Below, in pieces: positions 49,645 to 60,800 of a stretch of 64,000 nucleotides of DNA (position 1 is its first letter; each line of letters opens with the position of its first letter). Both the position numbers and the translations under genes were made by a program. Source of the stretch: Sclerurus mexicanus (taxonomy: Eukaryota > Chordata > Aves > Passeriformes > Furnariidae); assembly GCA_013396755.1 (NCBI GenBank), contig VWZF01005257.1:585553-649552 (forward strand), given 5' to 3'. A model generated the notes under the pieces. The model was not told the DNA's origin. It made no database searches and was given only the letters and a program-made list of their open reading frames with translations.

Positions 49645-49990
49645 TAAAATAAAAAGTGAGGGGACTGTAGGGCTCTGTGATGCATGGCACTCTGGTTCCC
49701 CTGCATCACAGAACAGCCAGAGCAGAAGCACTTCACTGCCAGGGCCAGGCAGGTCCCCAGAGATGGCAGCTACTCTGAGCACATGCAGTATCCCAAGGGA
49801 ATGGAACATGCCAGGGATGGGTGCATTGACAGTATCCCAGGCATTAACCTCTTCTGAGGGCATCACACTGCCAGAATACTCTTTCTGTGACTGATTGAGA
49901 CCAGTCTGCGATTTGCCGCAGACACTGCCAATAAAATATGCTATTTTTCCAATGGTGTTTTTTTGTACCTGCTCCAGTGGGAGAAAAACA
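49645..49990. other. GC-rich unclassified block with hairpin and AATAAA
   Basis: About 345 bp, GC-rich against its flanks. A perfect 7-bp hairpin GTCTGCG-atttgc-CGCAGAC (49904-49923) is followed six bases later by AATAAA (49930-49935). A hairpin next to a polyadenylation signal is reminiscent of a retroviral R region, but no TATA, TG...CA ends or target duplication were found. A 170-codon minus-strand frame (49627-50139) runs across it and into the CR1, with no recognisable motif, and is probably a by-product of base composition. Confidence 0.35.
49904..49923 (+). repeat. Perfect 7-bp GC hairpin upstream of AATAAA
   Basis: Arms GTCTGCG and CGCAGAC around a 6-base loop. It is GC-rich, unlike other hairpins in the window. 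Confidence 0.6.
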
Positions 49991-50312
49991 TTTCTGAGCA
50001 CAGCCCAGAAACCCAGCTGTATTCTGGGCTGCATCAAAAGGTGTGTGAACAGCAGGTTGAGAGATGTGATTCTGGCCCTCTCTTCTGCTCTTGTGAGACT
50101 CCACCTGGAGTGCTGTGTCCAGTTCTGGGGTCCCAGCACAGAAATAATCTGAACATGTTGGAGCCATTCCAGAAGATGACCACAGGTTTGGAGAAGTCTT
50201 CAGGGATATCTCATAACATCCTTTCAGTACCTAAGGGGAGCCTACAGGAAGACTTAAGTGGGACATTTTGCAGGGGCATGCTAAGGAAACCATTCTATGA
50301 TGCTATGTTAAT
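49991..50312 (+). mobile_element. CR1 LINE fragment with internal deletions
   Basis: Plus-strand CR1. It starts in ORF2 ('attctgggctgcatcaaaag', 'cttgtgagactccacctggagtgctgtgtccagttctgggg') and ends with a degraded 'accattctatgatgctatg' tail near 50312. The 3' UTR is largely deleted compared with the other copies. Confidence 0.85.
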
Positions 50313-52666
50313 AATATGTAGCTGATGAAACTAAGCAAACAAAAGCTCTTCAAAGGCAAATGAGAGTCTAAGACAGAATAAAAGGATTATACGTTCAAGT
50401 CAAACAGGGAAGAGTATCACATATGTGTAATGCAGTATCTTAATCTGTCAGACAACTGTCAAAAATACTGCTCAGTACAGACAAGACCAAACAAATATCA
50501 CTTTTTACTCTTAAACAACAACATTTGGTACCTGCTTATCTGGTACTAAAAGCAACAAATCACAAACTGTCTTTAAGGGAAGATTTTTCACATCGTTTGG
50601 CAAGAAATAAGTAAACTCTTGTGGATGTCTGTATGCTTTTGAATATGTATACCTATGTGTTTGTGTGTGTATTCACTTATACATATGTGTTTGATACAAT
50701 AGCAATGTCAACTAGAGCAGCTGCTTTATAAAGATAAGCAGCTGATGCTGTCTCGTGACATGAAACACACCTACTGCACCAGAAGGTGCTAATATTCCTT
50801 TAGGCATGTCAGACATTTCTCTCAATATCAAAAAAAATGCAGTGTTGTCATAATATAAAAGGTGCAATTACCTGGGCTTTAGAATTTTAAAGTATTTAAC
50901 TACCTTAAGTGGATAATTATCCATTAATCTGAAGATAACATTTGATTGCCTACTGCTGAATTCACAGAGTAATTATATGTTTATCCATATTATAAAGTAA
51001 AATAAACCTTTTAAGATAATAGCTTGCTTTTAATAAGTTTACAAATACATCATCCACTAAAATTTATCAATTTTTTAGAACTGCATCACTTTAAATGAGC
51101 CAAAACTTTAGTGCTAATGTGTTAATGTCACAGTTTTAACGCGTTGCAGTAGACAAGCAGTCATGGAGAATCCACATTAATTCATATTTTAATACTCCTG
51201 GGATATTGAAAATTGTAGACTTTTAATGGAACTTTTGAGAAATCTGCTCCTTGCTTTTCTGCTTGTTCATTTGGACAGCTAGCCTGTAAGTTCCAAGGTC
51301 AGTGACAAGTTAATGTCCTATCACAACTGTTATGTTTTAGAAAGAGATATCATAGGCCTATGATGTAAGAATACATTTCCTGATTTTTTTCTCTCCATGA
51401 AGCTTTAGCAGTTATTGAGACAGAACTTATAAAAATTTACAGCTGCAGAAAATTTCAGTAGTACCAGGAAAGATCCCTCATGACTCCCATTTGGCATTTT
51501 TATCTGCTGCAGTGTGAGAGAAAAGTTAGCTGGACACAAAGTAGATATGACATTGAGAAATTTAAGAGTACAATACATACTACAGATTATGCAAAATCAT
51601 TGCTCTTATGTAACACAGATGCATGAACACACAAATAATGGTAAGGGTAGTTTTAACAGTTTCCAGAATTTTATTATTAATACTGCATTCAGAAAACAGA
51701 AGAATCATAGGAGATGTAAAAATGTGAGACAAAAAGTGCTATTAATATTACTGGATAACTTTTCTGTTTGAAATTAAAAAAAAAAAAATTTAGGGAAAAA
51801 GTTTGTTTTGCCTGTTAAATTAAAATATGTGCTTTCTTAAAACAGAAAAAAAATCTTGAAATACACTTCTTCCAAAAGCAGCAATATTGATGTCTGTAGA
51901 CTGAGTGTACAGAGAGTAACACAATGATTTTGGGTCTTAGCAATTACAGTTCATTAATGAACTGATTTGTATTTAAGACATTCAAAATTGTCACCAAGAT
52001 GAAACAGATTAAAAGAAAAATAAAGAGACTTAATAGAGATTCCAAGTCAGGAATTCCAAGACAGGAATTATATCTACAGTGTCAGAAAAGACAGTCCTGA
52101 GTAGAGACAAGTATAGTGCTTTATGATGAGAAAAAAGCAGCTGCGTAAAGATAGCATGGGGGATAATGGATGAAAAAATCTGGCTACAGGGATCACAAGC
52201 CTCTATGAATCAGTAATGTCATGTTAATGCAAAAAAGGACAAGTATCTATCTTCCTTGGAAGCATTAAGAATAATATGGCTATAGAGAAAGGAAAATATT
52301 CTTTACCTCTGAGGGAGATGATGGAGAAGATTTGCCCACATCCCAACATGAGGACTCCAGTTAAAGGAAAACGATGTCTGTGAGAGAGAGAGTGACCAGA
52401 GAAAGTCATGGTTATGTGCTATAGACCTCTGAGCATGTTCTGTAAAGCAGGTTTTCCATTGAACTAGAGATATTTAGTCTGAAAAATAATCTAATGGAGA
52501 TATAACAATCTTCTCATGCATAAAATATTGCTGAAAAGAAAGAGGTAATTTGCTCTTGATAGTCATAGGACAAGAAATAAATTTAAATTCTAGCAGGGAA
52601 GGTTCCAGTTGGATGTGAGGGACAGGAAGAAAGACGTATGAAAATGTATAGTTTTCTATAGAAATT
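50313..52666. other. AT-rich single-copy stretch
   Basis: No gene or interspersed repeat recognised. Open frames are short and unrecognised. Confidence 0.55.
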
Positions 52667-53527
52667 TTACAGAAATTTTGTATTATAGCAGTCGGATTCT
52701 TTATCACTCACTGTTTTATAGGGGAAAAAACACATGAAATTTTGAAAACAAAATGGAAAATCAGTTCTTATTATTTAACTAATTTTCATATCCATAGTAT
52801 AAAAAAATATTTGCTCTCACAGGCAAAAGCTTTCCTCTTTATTCTGTAGAGATAGGAATCACCCTGTGTTGTATATGTGAGCATGACTGGCTATTTCTTT
52901 GAACTACTGATGGCTGTTGGAAACTTTCTTTAAACAGAAAATACAGTGTCAAAATGTGAAAAGTAGTGGTCACATCTGATCTCCAAGAATACTCTCTGTG
53001 TCGTGGAAAAGCCCTGGGTGGTCACTCTTTGCTGCCTCCTCTTAGAACCATTGAAATTCAGAATCAAGATTGGAAAAGAATTTTAAGATCAAGTCCAACC
53101 ATCCACACAGCCCCACCACCATGTTCACTGTTAAACCGTGTTCTCAAGTGCCATAACCACATGTTTTTTGAATATTTCCAGAGATGGTGACTGGACCCCT
53201 TCCTTGTCTGTTCTGATGGTTTACAACCCTTTCTTTGAATGCATTTTTTCTAATATCCAACTATACTTCCCTCCCATGGTGCAACTTGAGCCTGTTTCAT
53301 CACATCTTGTCATTTGTTACCTGGAAGAAGAGACTGACACCCACCTGGCTACACCTTCCTTTCAGATAGTTGTACAGAGCAATAAAATCCTCACTGAGCC
53401 CCTTTTTCTCCAGACTAAACAACCCCAGCTTCCTCAGCCACTGCTCATAAGACTTGTGCTCCAGATGCTCCATCAGTTTTGCAGCCCTTCTGTCTTGAAG
53501 TGAGGGGCCCATCTTGGCCATCTGGGC
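52667..53527. repeat. Duplicated segment, copy A (861 bp)
   Basis: Apparently identical to 54865-55725 (offset 2,198). Its last 358 bases (53170-53527) also match 54348-54705 (offset 1,178). Copy A ends exactly at a single N (53528). Encoded open frames are identical in the copies. This points to an assembly duplication around unresolved joins and not to an old repeat. Confidence 0.9.
53058..53527 (-). mobile_element. CR1 LINE fragment in copy A
   Basis: Minus-strand CR1: the left end is 'gaaaagaattttaagatcaagtccaacc' and it runs into ORF2-end sequence 'cttggccatctgggc'. It is cut by the N at 53528, while the same CR1 continues uninterrupted in copy B. Confidence 0.88.
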
Positions 53528-53528
53528 N
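53528..53528. other. Single ambiguous base N at a junction
   Basis: The first of three isolated N characters. It sits exactly where copy A stops matching copy B, as expected for a contig join written with a one-base gap. Confidence 0.9.
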
Positions 53529-54346
53529 GTTATGGATTTTCCTCATAGAAAATTCATTAAAACTGGCTATCCTGGGTTCCTAAGACATTTAGTCATACAT
53601 TACAGGTCTGTCCACCTGTCTCTGATCCACCAACCAGATTTGGCAGAACAGTCCAGGTCCCAAAGATATTTCATTTAGTTGCAGGAAAACACATTACAGG
53701 CAAAGGTGAAAGACTTCATTAGAATATCCCACATGTGTTTTGATGTAGCCTTTGCTAGATAACAAAAACACTTCCCATGAGATCAGATGTGACATGACTG
53801 TAAGCAAAACCTAGTTTCACTTTCACTGATTCTACCATATCATGGATAGACAAAAGTTTTTTGAGGCATATGGAGTTACAGCTCTATGTGTGCTTCAGTT
53901 TTTGACTGTTTGGAACTATGCTAGCTGACATTCAGTCCAATATGAATCTAAAACTTTAATTTAAATTGTATTTAAAAGTATTTTCTCAGTCAAATTAACC
54001 TTCTGCATGTGCTTGTCCTGGGGTGGCCTTTCTCCTGAATTCTGATCCCTCCTCTGCAGGATTAGGTGTATAATCAAGCACTGGATTATATGCATATGGC
54101 ACTCTCCACTGCCTTGATCAGTATAATTCCGTATACTTTTCAAATAACATTAAACTTTGCTAACTTTCAAATAGGATTATACCTATTCCACATATGAAAA
54201 AACTGATCCTTAAATGTTGTTGTACTATAAAGCCATGCTGTCTTTTTACTTCATCATGAGTATGTAGCCTTTTTTATGTTTTTACCAAATGGTAAGCACA
54301 GTCACCCTTTGCCTTGCCCTGCATTGCGTTGCCTTGCCTTACCTCG
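53529..54346. other. Single-copy sequence between two N characters
   Basis: 818 bp not found elsewhere in the window. No gene recognised. Its right end (about 54309-54345) is a TTGCC/CCTTG-like pentamer tract, a plausible cause of assembly trouble. Confidence 0.6.
54309..54345. repeat. Degenerate (TTGCC)n pentamer tract
   Basis: Repeated TTGCC/CTTGC words ending at the N at 54347. The repeat may extend into the gap and be collapsed there. Confidence 0.65.
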
Positions 54347-54347
54347 N
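54347..54347. other. Single ambiguous base N at a junction
   Basis: The second N. Copy C of the duplicated segment starts right after it. Confidence 0.9.
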
Positions 54348-54790
54348 GAATATTTCCAGAGATGGTGACTGGACCCCTTCCTTGTCTGTTCTGATGGTTT
54401 ACAACCCTTTCTTTGAATGCATTTTTTCTAATATCCAACTATACTTCCCTCCCATGGTGCAACTTGAGCCTGTTTCATCACATCTTGTCATTTGTTACCT
54501 GGAAGAAGAGACTGACACCCACCTGGCTACACCTTCCTTTCAGATAGTTGTACAGAGCAATAAAATCCTCACTGAGCCCCTTTTTCTCCAGACTAAACAA
54601 CCCCAGCTTCCTCAGCCACTGCTCATAAGACTTGTGCTCCAGATGCTCCATCAGTTTTGCAGCCCTTCTGTCTTGAAGTGAGGGGCCCATCTTGGCCATC
54701 TGGGCACACTGCTGGCTCAGGTTCAGATGGATGCCAACAGGCCCTTTTCCACCAGGCAGCCTTTCAGCCAAGGAAAGCTTGCCTCATTCA
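54348..54790 (-). mobile_element. Duplicated segment copy C (443 bp), a CR1 piece
   Basis: Apparently identical to 55368-55810. It holds only the CR1 portion (minus strand), from 'gaatatttccagag' to the 'gcctcattca' flank, and lies exactly between two N characters. Confidence 0.9.
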
Positions 54791-54791
54791 N
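54791..54791. other. Single ambiguous base N at a junction
   Basis: The third N. The sequence before it ends 'gcctcattca', the same word where copy B continues normally at 55810. Confidence 0.9.
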
Positions 54792-54864
54792 ATCAATAGT
54801 CTGAAATCAGAGCAGGCTGAATTAGCAGTATCTTGCTCCCAAAATGTAACAGTTAATGAATGCA

Positions 54865-55810
54865 TTACAGAAATTTTGTATTATAGCAGTCGGATTCTTT
54901 ATCACTCACTGTTTTATAGGGGAAAAAACACATGAAATTTTGAAAACAAAATGGAAAATCAGTTCTTATTATTTAACTAATTTTCATATCCATAGTATAA
55001 AAAAATATTTGCTCTCACAGGCAAAAGCTTTCCTCTTTATTCTGTAGAGATAGGAATCACCCTGTGTTGTATATGTGAGCATGACTGGCTATTTCTTTGA
55101 ACTACTGATGGCTGTTGGAAACTTTCTTTAAACAGAAAATACAGTGTCAAAATGTGAAAAGTAGTGGTCACATCTGATCTCCAAGAATACTCTCTGTGTC
55201 GTGGAAAAGCCCTGGGTGGTCACTCTTTGCTGCCTCCTCTTAGAACCATTGAAATTCAGAATCAAGATTGGAAAAGAATTTTAAGATCAAGTCCAACCAT
55301 CCACACAGCCCCACCACCATGTTCACTGTTAAACCGTGTTCTCAAGTGCCATAACCACATGTTTTTTGAATATTTCCAGAGATGGTGACTGGACCCCTTC
55401 CTTGTCTGTTCTGATGGTTTACAACCCTTTCTTTGAATGCATTTTTTCTAATATCCAACTATACTTCCCTCCCATGGTGCAACTTGAGCCTGTTTCATCA
55501 CATCTTGTCATTTGTTACCTGGAAGAAGAGACTGACACCCACCTGGCTACACCTTCCTTTCAGATAGTTGTACAGAGCAATAAAATCCTCACTGAGCCCC
55601 TTTTTCTCCAGACTAAACAACCCCAGCTTCCTCAGCCACTGCTCATAAGACTTGTGCTCCAGATGCTCCATCAGTTTTGCAGCCCTTCTGTCTTGAAGTG
55701 AGGGGCCCATCTTGGCCATCTGGGCACACTGCTGGCTCAGGTTCAGATGGATGCCAACAGGCCCTTTTCCACCAGGCAGCCTTTCAGCCAAGGAAAGCTT
55801 GCCTCATTCA
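54865..55810. repeat. Duplicated segment, copy B (most complete)
   Basis: 54865-55725 equals copy A and 55368-55810 equals copy C. It has no N inside and continues into single-copy sequence on the right, so it is the best version of the locus. Confidence 0.9.
55256..55797 (-). mobile_element. CR1 LINE fragment in copy B (complete form)
   Basis: Minus-strand CR1 of about 540 bp. The 3' end is at the left without a clear ATTCTGTG tail. The 3' UTR reads 'tggtgactggaccccttcc' and the ORF2 end 'gggcacactgctggctcaggttcag...ccttttccaccaggcagcc'. The open frames here (minus 55498-55791, plus 55336-55701) are repeat-derived and not genes. Confidence 0.9.
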
Positions 55811-58494
55811 TTCAGCATGATCCTTGGCTTCAGAAAATTTCTGTTCATGCAGCTCACCTCAGTCTCTTCACTTAATTGGTCTTTTCTTCTGTTTCCCAAC
55901 AGGAAAAAAAGCAGATTCTTCAAGCAGAATGGGACGCAGGTCTTCCACACTGGATAAACTCATGAGTCCTGCACCATGGCCACAGCACTTATCTGCTAAA
56001 ATGTTAATTACAGCACCAGGCCTTTGAAAGCACCAGGTTACCACTGCTCTGCTGACAGCAAGGTATGCTGATACACCTCTCACAGGTGGGTTATCAGTCC
56101 TGATCATATTGGATCCACACATGCAAAAGGGCTAAGAGCGTCAAGATTTTTCCCTGTGTTGTTTGCAAACATAATATGTGATTGAGAGTTTCAAGCACAC
56201 TGCTCAATTCTTGCACAGAGAGTCAGAACGGAAGTGATAGACAAGTTCAGTTTGCTTAAATATAAATAAGGCCTGTCACTCACAATGTGTGGTCTAAAAA
56301 CTTGTTTTGTTTGTAGCAAAGGATTTCAGGATGAAAAAATGTGACTAACCATGCTTAGATTACTTAGAAAGGTTTAAAAAGCAGATTTCTTCCAGTTTAA
56401 CACTGTAAAAGTCTGCATTTTTCTTCTATAAGATTGATATATAACCATAAGGGAAAAAAACCCACCAAACAAAAAAAAAACCACCAAAAACATTTGGTGG
56501 AAAATAAGAGTTAAATTATAGTTCTGTATTTAATTCACAGAATATCTGAGGCAAACAACTAAAACATTTCATTGTACTGAAATAAACTTGATTGTATTAA
56601 TTTCTCTTAATTTAGAAAAAGAAAAAATATTTTCAAGCATCCTACACTACTTGTCCACAGAGCTATAAGAAACGTGAGAAAAATAAGGATTTCTAAACAT
56701 TAGGTTTCAAGAAATCCATACTGCTCCTTGTGATGTTGTTTCTCTAAAATTCCTATTCTTCCAATATTAAATGCTTGCAAATTGACAACTAAAATACATT
56801 ATTGCCATTAGGGATACTGGTAGGTGAAGCTACCAAAAACACTGTAGAGTAACTATTGAAGCTTTAACTGTGACAAAATTTCTGCTATCACCATTACTTT
56901 TTGGCAAAGCATAGAAATCCCTTGCTTGCCAAAGTACTTTCAAGGTCAATGACAAAGCATTTACTGTGAATTCCAGAAGCCGTTTTTATTTTAACAAAAT
57001 TTCAGAGAAAAAAATAGCCTAGTTGCTAAGCTTAAAAAACCCACAGAGCCTCTCAGCAGGTGGAAAAATACAGAATTAATAGTTTGGAGTAAAAACAATA
57101 AAACACTTTAAGAAACAATGAAGATTTAAAAGTATTTGGCATTTATGGCTTCACTTGTCATTTGCTCTCTCCACAATTCTATCTATTCTGTTCAAAATCT
57201 ATAATATATATTTTTTAAAAAAGGAAATATTTTTTCCAAAATTTAAATCACACAAAATAAAAGATCTATTTGTAACAGTATGAGAATTCAAAAGAAGACT
57301 TACTTAGGGCTCATTACACTTTTGGGACCAAGTCTTGAACCTACCAATGCTCTAAAAGCATATGTTAAAAATTTTGTAAAGCTTACATTACTGCGTCTTA
57401 GCACTGCAGTTGGATAATAGAGTACATGTGCTTCTCAGAAAGCAATTAATAACAATTTCCTAACCTTGGAAACAGTACTAATCAGTGTTATTGTTTCTAT
57501 ACACAAAAAAATAAGAGTTTCTGTACCTGCTAGTTTGGAGACTTGAGTCTATGAGGCAGCACTTGCATACCACTACTATGCTTGAAAGGCAGCTATACAT
57601 TTAAACATTTTGCAATGAAAAGAAAAAAACAGAATACACCTCACAGAATACTTAGGGGGCCAATATAGCTGCCTTCCTGACTCTGTTTTTAGTAGATTCC
57701 TGCATCAGAAAATGATGGAATTTTAAGAGCTTGACTTAATTTTGCATGATCATAACTAACCCTTCTCAGCCTCTGCATTGTTATCTGTCTTTAGAGAGAT
57801 CATTTGACTGAAGGACATGCATGCAATTGCAAGAGACAGCCTTTCCTTTAGTGGTGGTCAGGGATCTGTGTATAGTAACTTCTCTCAGTTGTTTTCTGTA
57901 AAATTTTTTATATGTTCTGAGGTTGCACTGAAAGGCACAGTACTAAGAAGCTACCAATAGTTTAAGTGTGAAGCCTATGTTTTATTTAGAGAAACTTATC
58001 TTATGTTTTTAATGAGTTTATGAAGCTATCTATAAAGAACAACCTGATATGAGTTCTGCTTATTCAGAGGCTAAAGAAGAAAGTCAGCTCCACTGGTTTT
58101 CTGAGTCCGCTGCAGGTTTGACTGAGCTTCCTTCATGGAAGAAAAAAAGGGGCTCTGTGTGCAATCTTTCAGATGTGTTAGAAATGGAGACTGAGACAGA
58201 TGATATGGCTCCCTGAGCATGAAGAGTGCAGAGGTGGATGCAGAACTAAGAGACTACCCAGTCTGAATGCTGAAGGAGGCCAGAAAGCTAAAAGTACAAT
58301 GTTACTCAGGGACTATAAGAGTAGTTAGTTATTCAGAGCTGTTGGTACTATAGTAGACTACCACTGATGTTCAAAATAAAGTCAGTGTAGACTGGGCTAC
58401 ACAATGTTGAAAATCCTTTCATTTGTAAGAAAAATCTCACATGGTCAAGCAGAATTTCATTTGTATAATGAGACTGGATCTTTTGTCTTCACAG
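55811..58494. other. AT-rich single-copy stretch
   Basis: No gene recognised. An A/C-rich tract lies at 56450-56492. Confidence 0.5.
56450..56492. repeat. A/C-rich low-complexity tract
   Basis: Runs of A broken by CCC and CC, like the tracts at 15640 and 27968. Confidence 0.75.
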
Positions 58495-58606
58495 CATGCT
58501 TTATACTTTTCTTAATTAGAAATTATTGACTTCAGCTTCTAATGGAAGGTTGAGAATCTGAATAAAGAGACTACATATTAGCCTTGGAATGGAATGGATC
58601 TTGCAG
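58495..58606 (+). other. Exon-like segment with good splice sites, non-coding
   Basis: A good acceptor (tcttttgtcttcacag) and a near-perfect donor (CAG|GTGAGTATG) bound 112 bases. All three plus frames contain stops, so it could only be a non-coding or untranslated exon. A second segment with an acceptor-like 'cttcccacag' and donor AAAG|GTAGCA follows at 58691-58828. The intron between would be only 84 bp. May be chance. Confidence 0.2.
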
Positions 58607-58828
58607 GTGAGTATGAAGTCAAAATGAAAATATTAATCAATCCATTTTCCAAACACAGCAGTTGTGAGTAACCTTATGGACTTCCCACAGGAATCAGTTA
58701 TAAATGTTCTTTATGGAGTCTGGTGGCATGAATGGTGCTGTAGGAAGCACTCTTGAAATATGTGATGTTCCTGTGTTCTCAGTTGTGGAGGAGCTAGATA
58801 CTCTTCGTGGTTTGCCTATACAAAAGGT

Positions 58829-59829
58829 AGCACACACTTGCTTTTTCACTTTTGAACATCTTCAGCATTACAGTGGTAGCTCAGTGTACTGTTCTTATTT
58901 TACATCACCTTTATGAGCTAATAGGAGTTGCACTGAGTTTTAATAAAAAGAGCAGGCAGAGATGTGAATGGGATGATTTCAGAGACTGTGCTATTGTGAC
59001 TTTTTGTCATCAGAACAATATATTTCTGAATTCTATAAGAAAATGCTGCCTAAAACTTTCTTCTGATAAAATAAAATGGAGTTTTATTTTTACAATGAAA
59101 GCCCCTCAAAAAACACCACCACAAACAAAGCAAACCATGTTTAGTACCTGCAAAGTGTAGTAAATTTCAGATATTTCTCTTATAACTTGTTGTAGTTTTT
59201 TATTTTTTGTACTGTTTCTTAATGTTAAGACAGATTTCATTATATAATTTATTTCAGAATGCTGTGAAGGGTAGCTTGTGTACCTTTCCTTCACTTCTGT
59301 CTGTATGGTCCGTATGCATCAGTGCATACATGTAATCTGTTAGCCATTTCATCAGTCAGATGTGTTGTCACCATAGAAATAGACAATCAGCTTGCCTGCA
59401 GACACCTTTGAAAATCTGTAACTAAACATTATTATTGTTTTCTCCTCAGAAGTAAACATTTTTAAGGAAACACAAAAGACAAAAAGGCGTAGCCAGGCTA
59501 CTGCCACTCTTCATGTGTAAATTTATGTTTTAGGTTCTCCATTTGGATTCACTTGCCCCAGTCTGACAGGACCCTCAGCAGTAAAGAACAGTAGATGCTT
59601 TTCTTTGACTGAGCACAGAAATTGGAAGATTTCATACATTTTTAACTAGGAAGCATTAATATATTACCTAAATAGGCAGTTCTGGCTGCCTTAGTTTATC
59701 TTCTGATTAGGACAGAAACTGGAAAATAACTGTGGTTTTTCAAAAAGAGATGAATATATGGGAGAGGTTTAGGAATGCCAAGTAAGTAGAAGATTACATC
59801 TCAAAGTACCAATTCTTTGTCAAAGTCCA
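58829..59829. other. AT-rich stretch
   Basis: No gene or repeat recognised. Confidence 0.5.
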
Positions 59830-60443
59830 TTCCAAAAACCGCTCTTTTTCTTAACAAGCAGCACAACAACCATGTCCTGTGGTGCATTAAGCACAACATT
59901 GCCAGCCAGTCAAATGAGGTGATTGTCCTGCTCTACTCTGCACTGGTGCAGCCTCATCTTGAGTCCTGTGTGCAGTTTTGGGCATCACAATATAAAAAGA
60001 AGTCATTAAGCTATTAGAGAGAGTCCAAAGGATAGCCATGAGGATGATGAAGGGTTTGGAGGGAAGCCTTATGAGAAGTGGCTAAGGTGGTTCAGCCTGG
60101 AAAAGAGGAGACAGACTGAGGGGAGACTTCAGTATCCTCATGAGGGGAAGCAGAAGGGCAGGCAGTGATCTCTTCACTCCTGTGACCAGTAACAGGACTC
60201 AAGAAAATATCATGAAGCTGAATCCAGGGAGGTTTAGATATCAGGAAAAGGTTGTTCACCAAAGGGTAGCTGAGCACTGGAACAGGGTCCCCAGGAAAAA
60301 GGAGTCATAGTGTCAAGCCTGACAGAATTCAAGAAACATTTGGACATCACTCATGGTGTGACCTTTGGAGTGTTCTGCACAGGGCCAGGAGCTGGACTCG
60401 ATGATCCTGATGGGTCTCTTCCAACTCAGAATATTCTCTGATG
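59830..60443 (+). mobile_element. CR1 LINE fragment
   Basis: Plus-strand CR1 of about 600 bp. The ORF2 end region reads 'ctctactctgcactggtgcagcctcatcttgagtcctgtgtgcagttttggg'. The 3' part ends in 'ggactcgatgatcctgatgggtctcttccaactcag' and a decayed tail. Most similar by eye to the copy at 22775-23700, suggesting the same CR1 subfamily. The left boundary is uncertain by tens of bases. Confidence 0.92.
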
Positions 60444-60519
60444 TGTTCTTTTTTACCATACTATCTGTTATAGTTTCAAAATCTTTTATGGAATTTTTCA
60501 TTTCTGCTTTTCTGTCCCT

Positions 60520-60800
60520 TAGCAACGCTATGGTTTGGGAGTTGGAGGCCAGGACAGATGTTGAAGCCCAACACCTCACTACCTGCTCCCAGAGCCAGCT
60601 AACTGTCCAAAGGCTAAACAAAGGGGTGGCCCATAGCTTTGCATGCCAAGGTGATGCCTGTGGAGAGAACTGGGGGGGAGGTGTGAGGGGAGAGAGGTTT
60701 CTGGGTTTTTCCCTACACTTCTCTTCTCTGACTGTTCTATGTGCCAGCACTGTTTGCTGGGCTGGTGGAAGCACTTGGAGGGGACTTTTTTCACCTAAGT
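60520..60800. other. GC-rich unclassified block
   Basis: About 280 bp GC-rich, with long overlapping open frames on both strands (plus 60365-60817, minus 60313-60774, which also run into the CR1). Stop-poor composition explains both. No recognisable protein motif. It could be part of an unknown repeat. Confidence 0.3.

Noticed and set aside
49627..50139. 170-codon minus-strand open frame
   Set aside because: It crosses an unclassified GC-rich block and the antisense of a CR1; nothing in it resembles a known protein.
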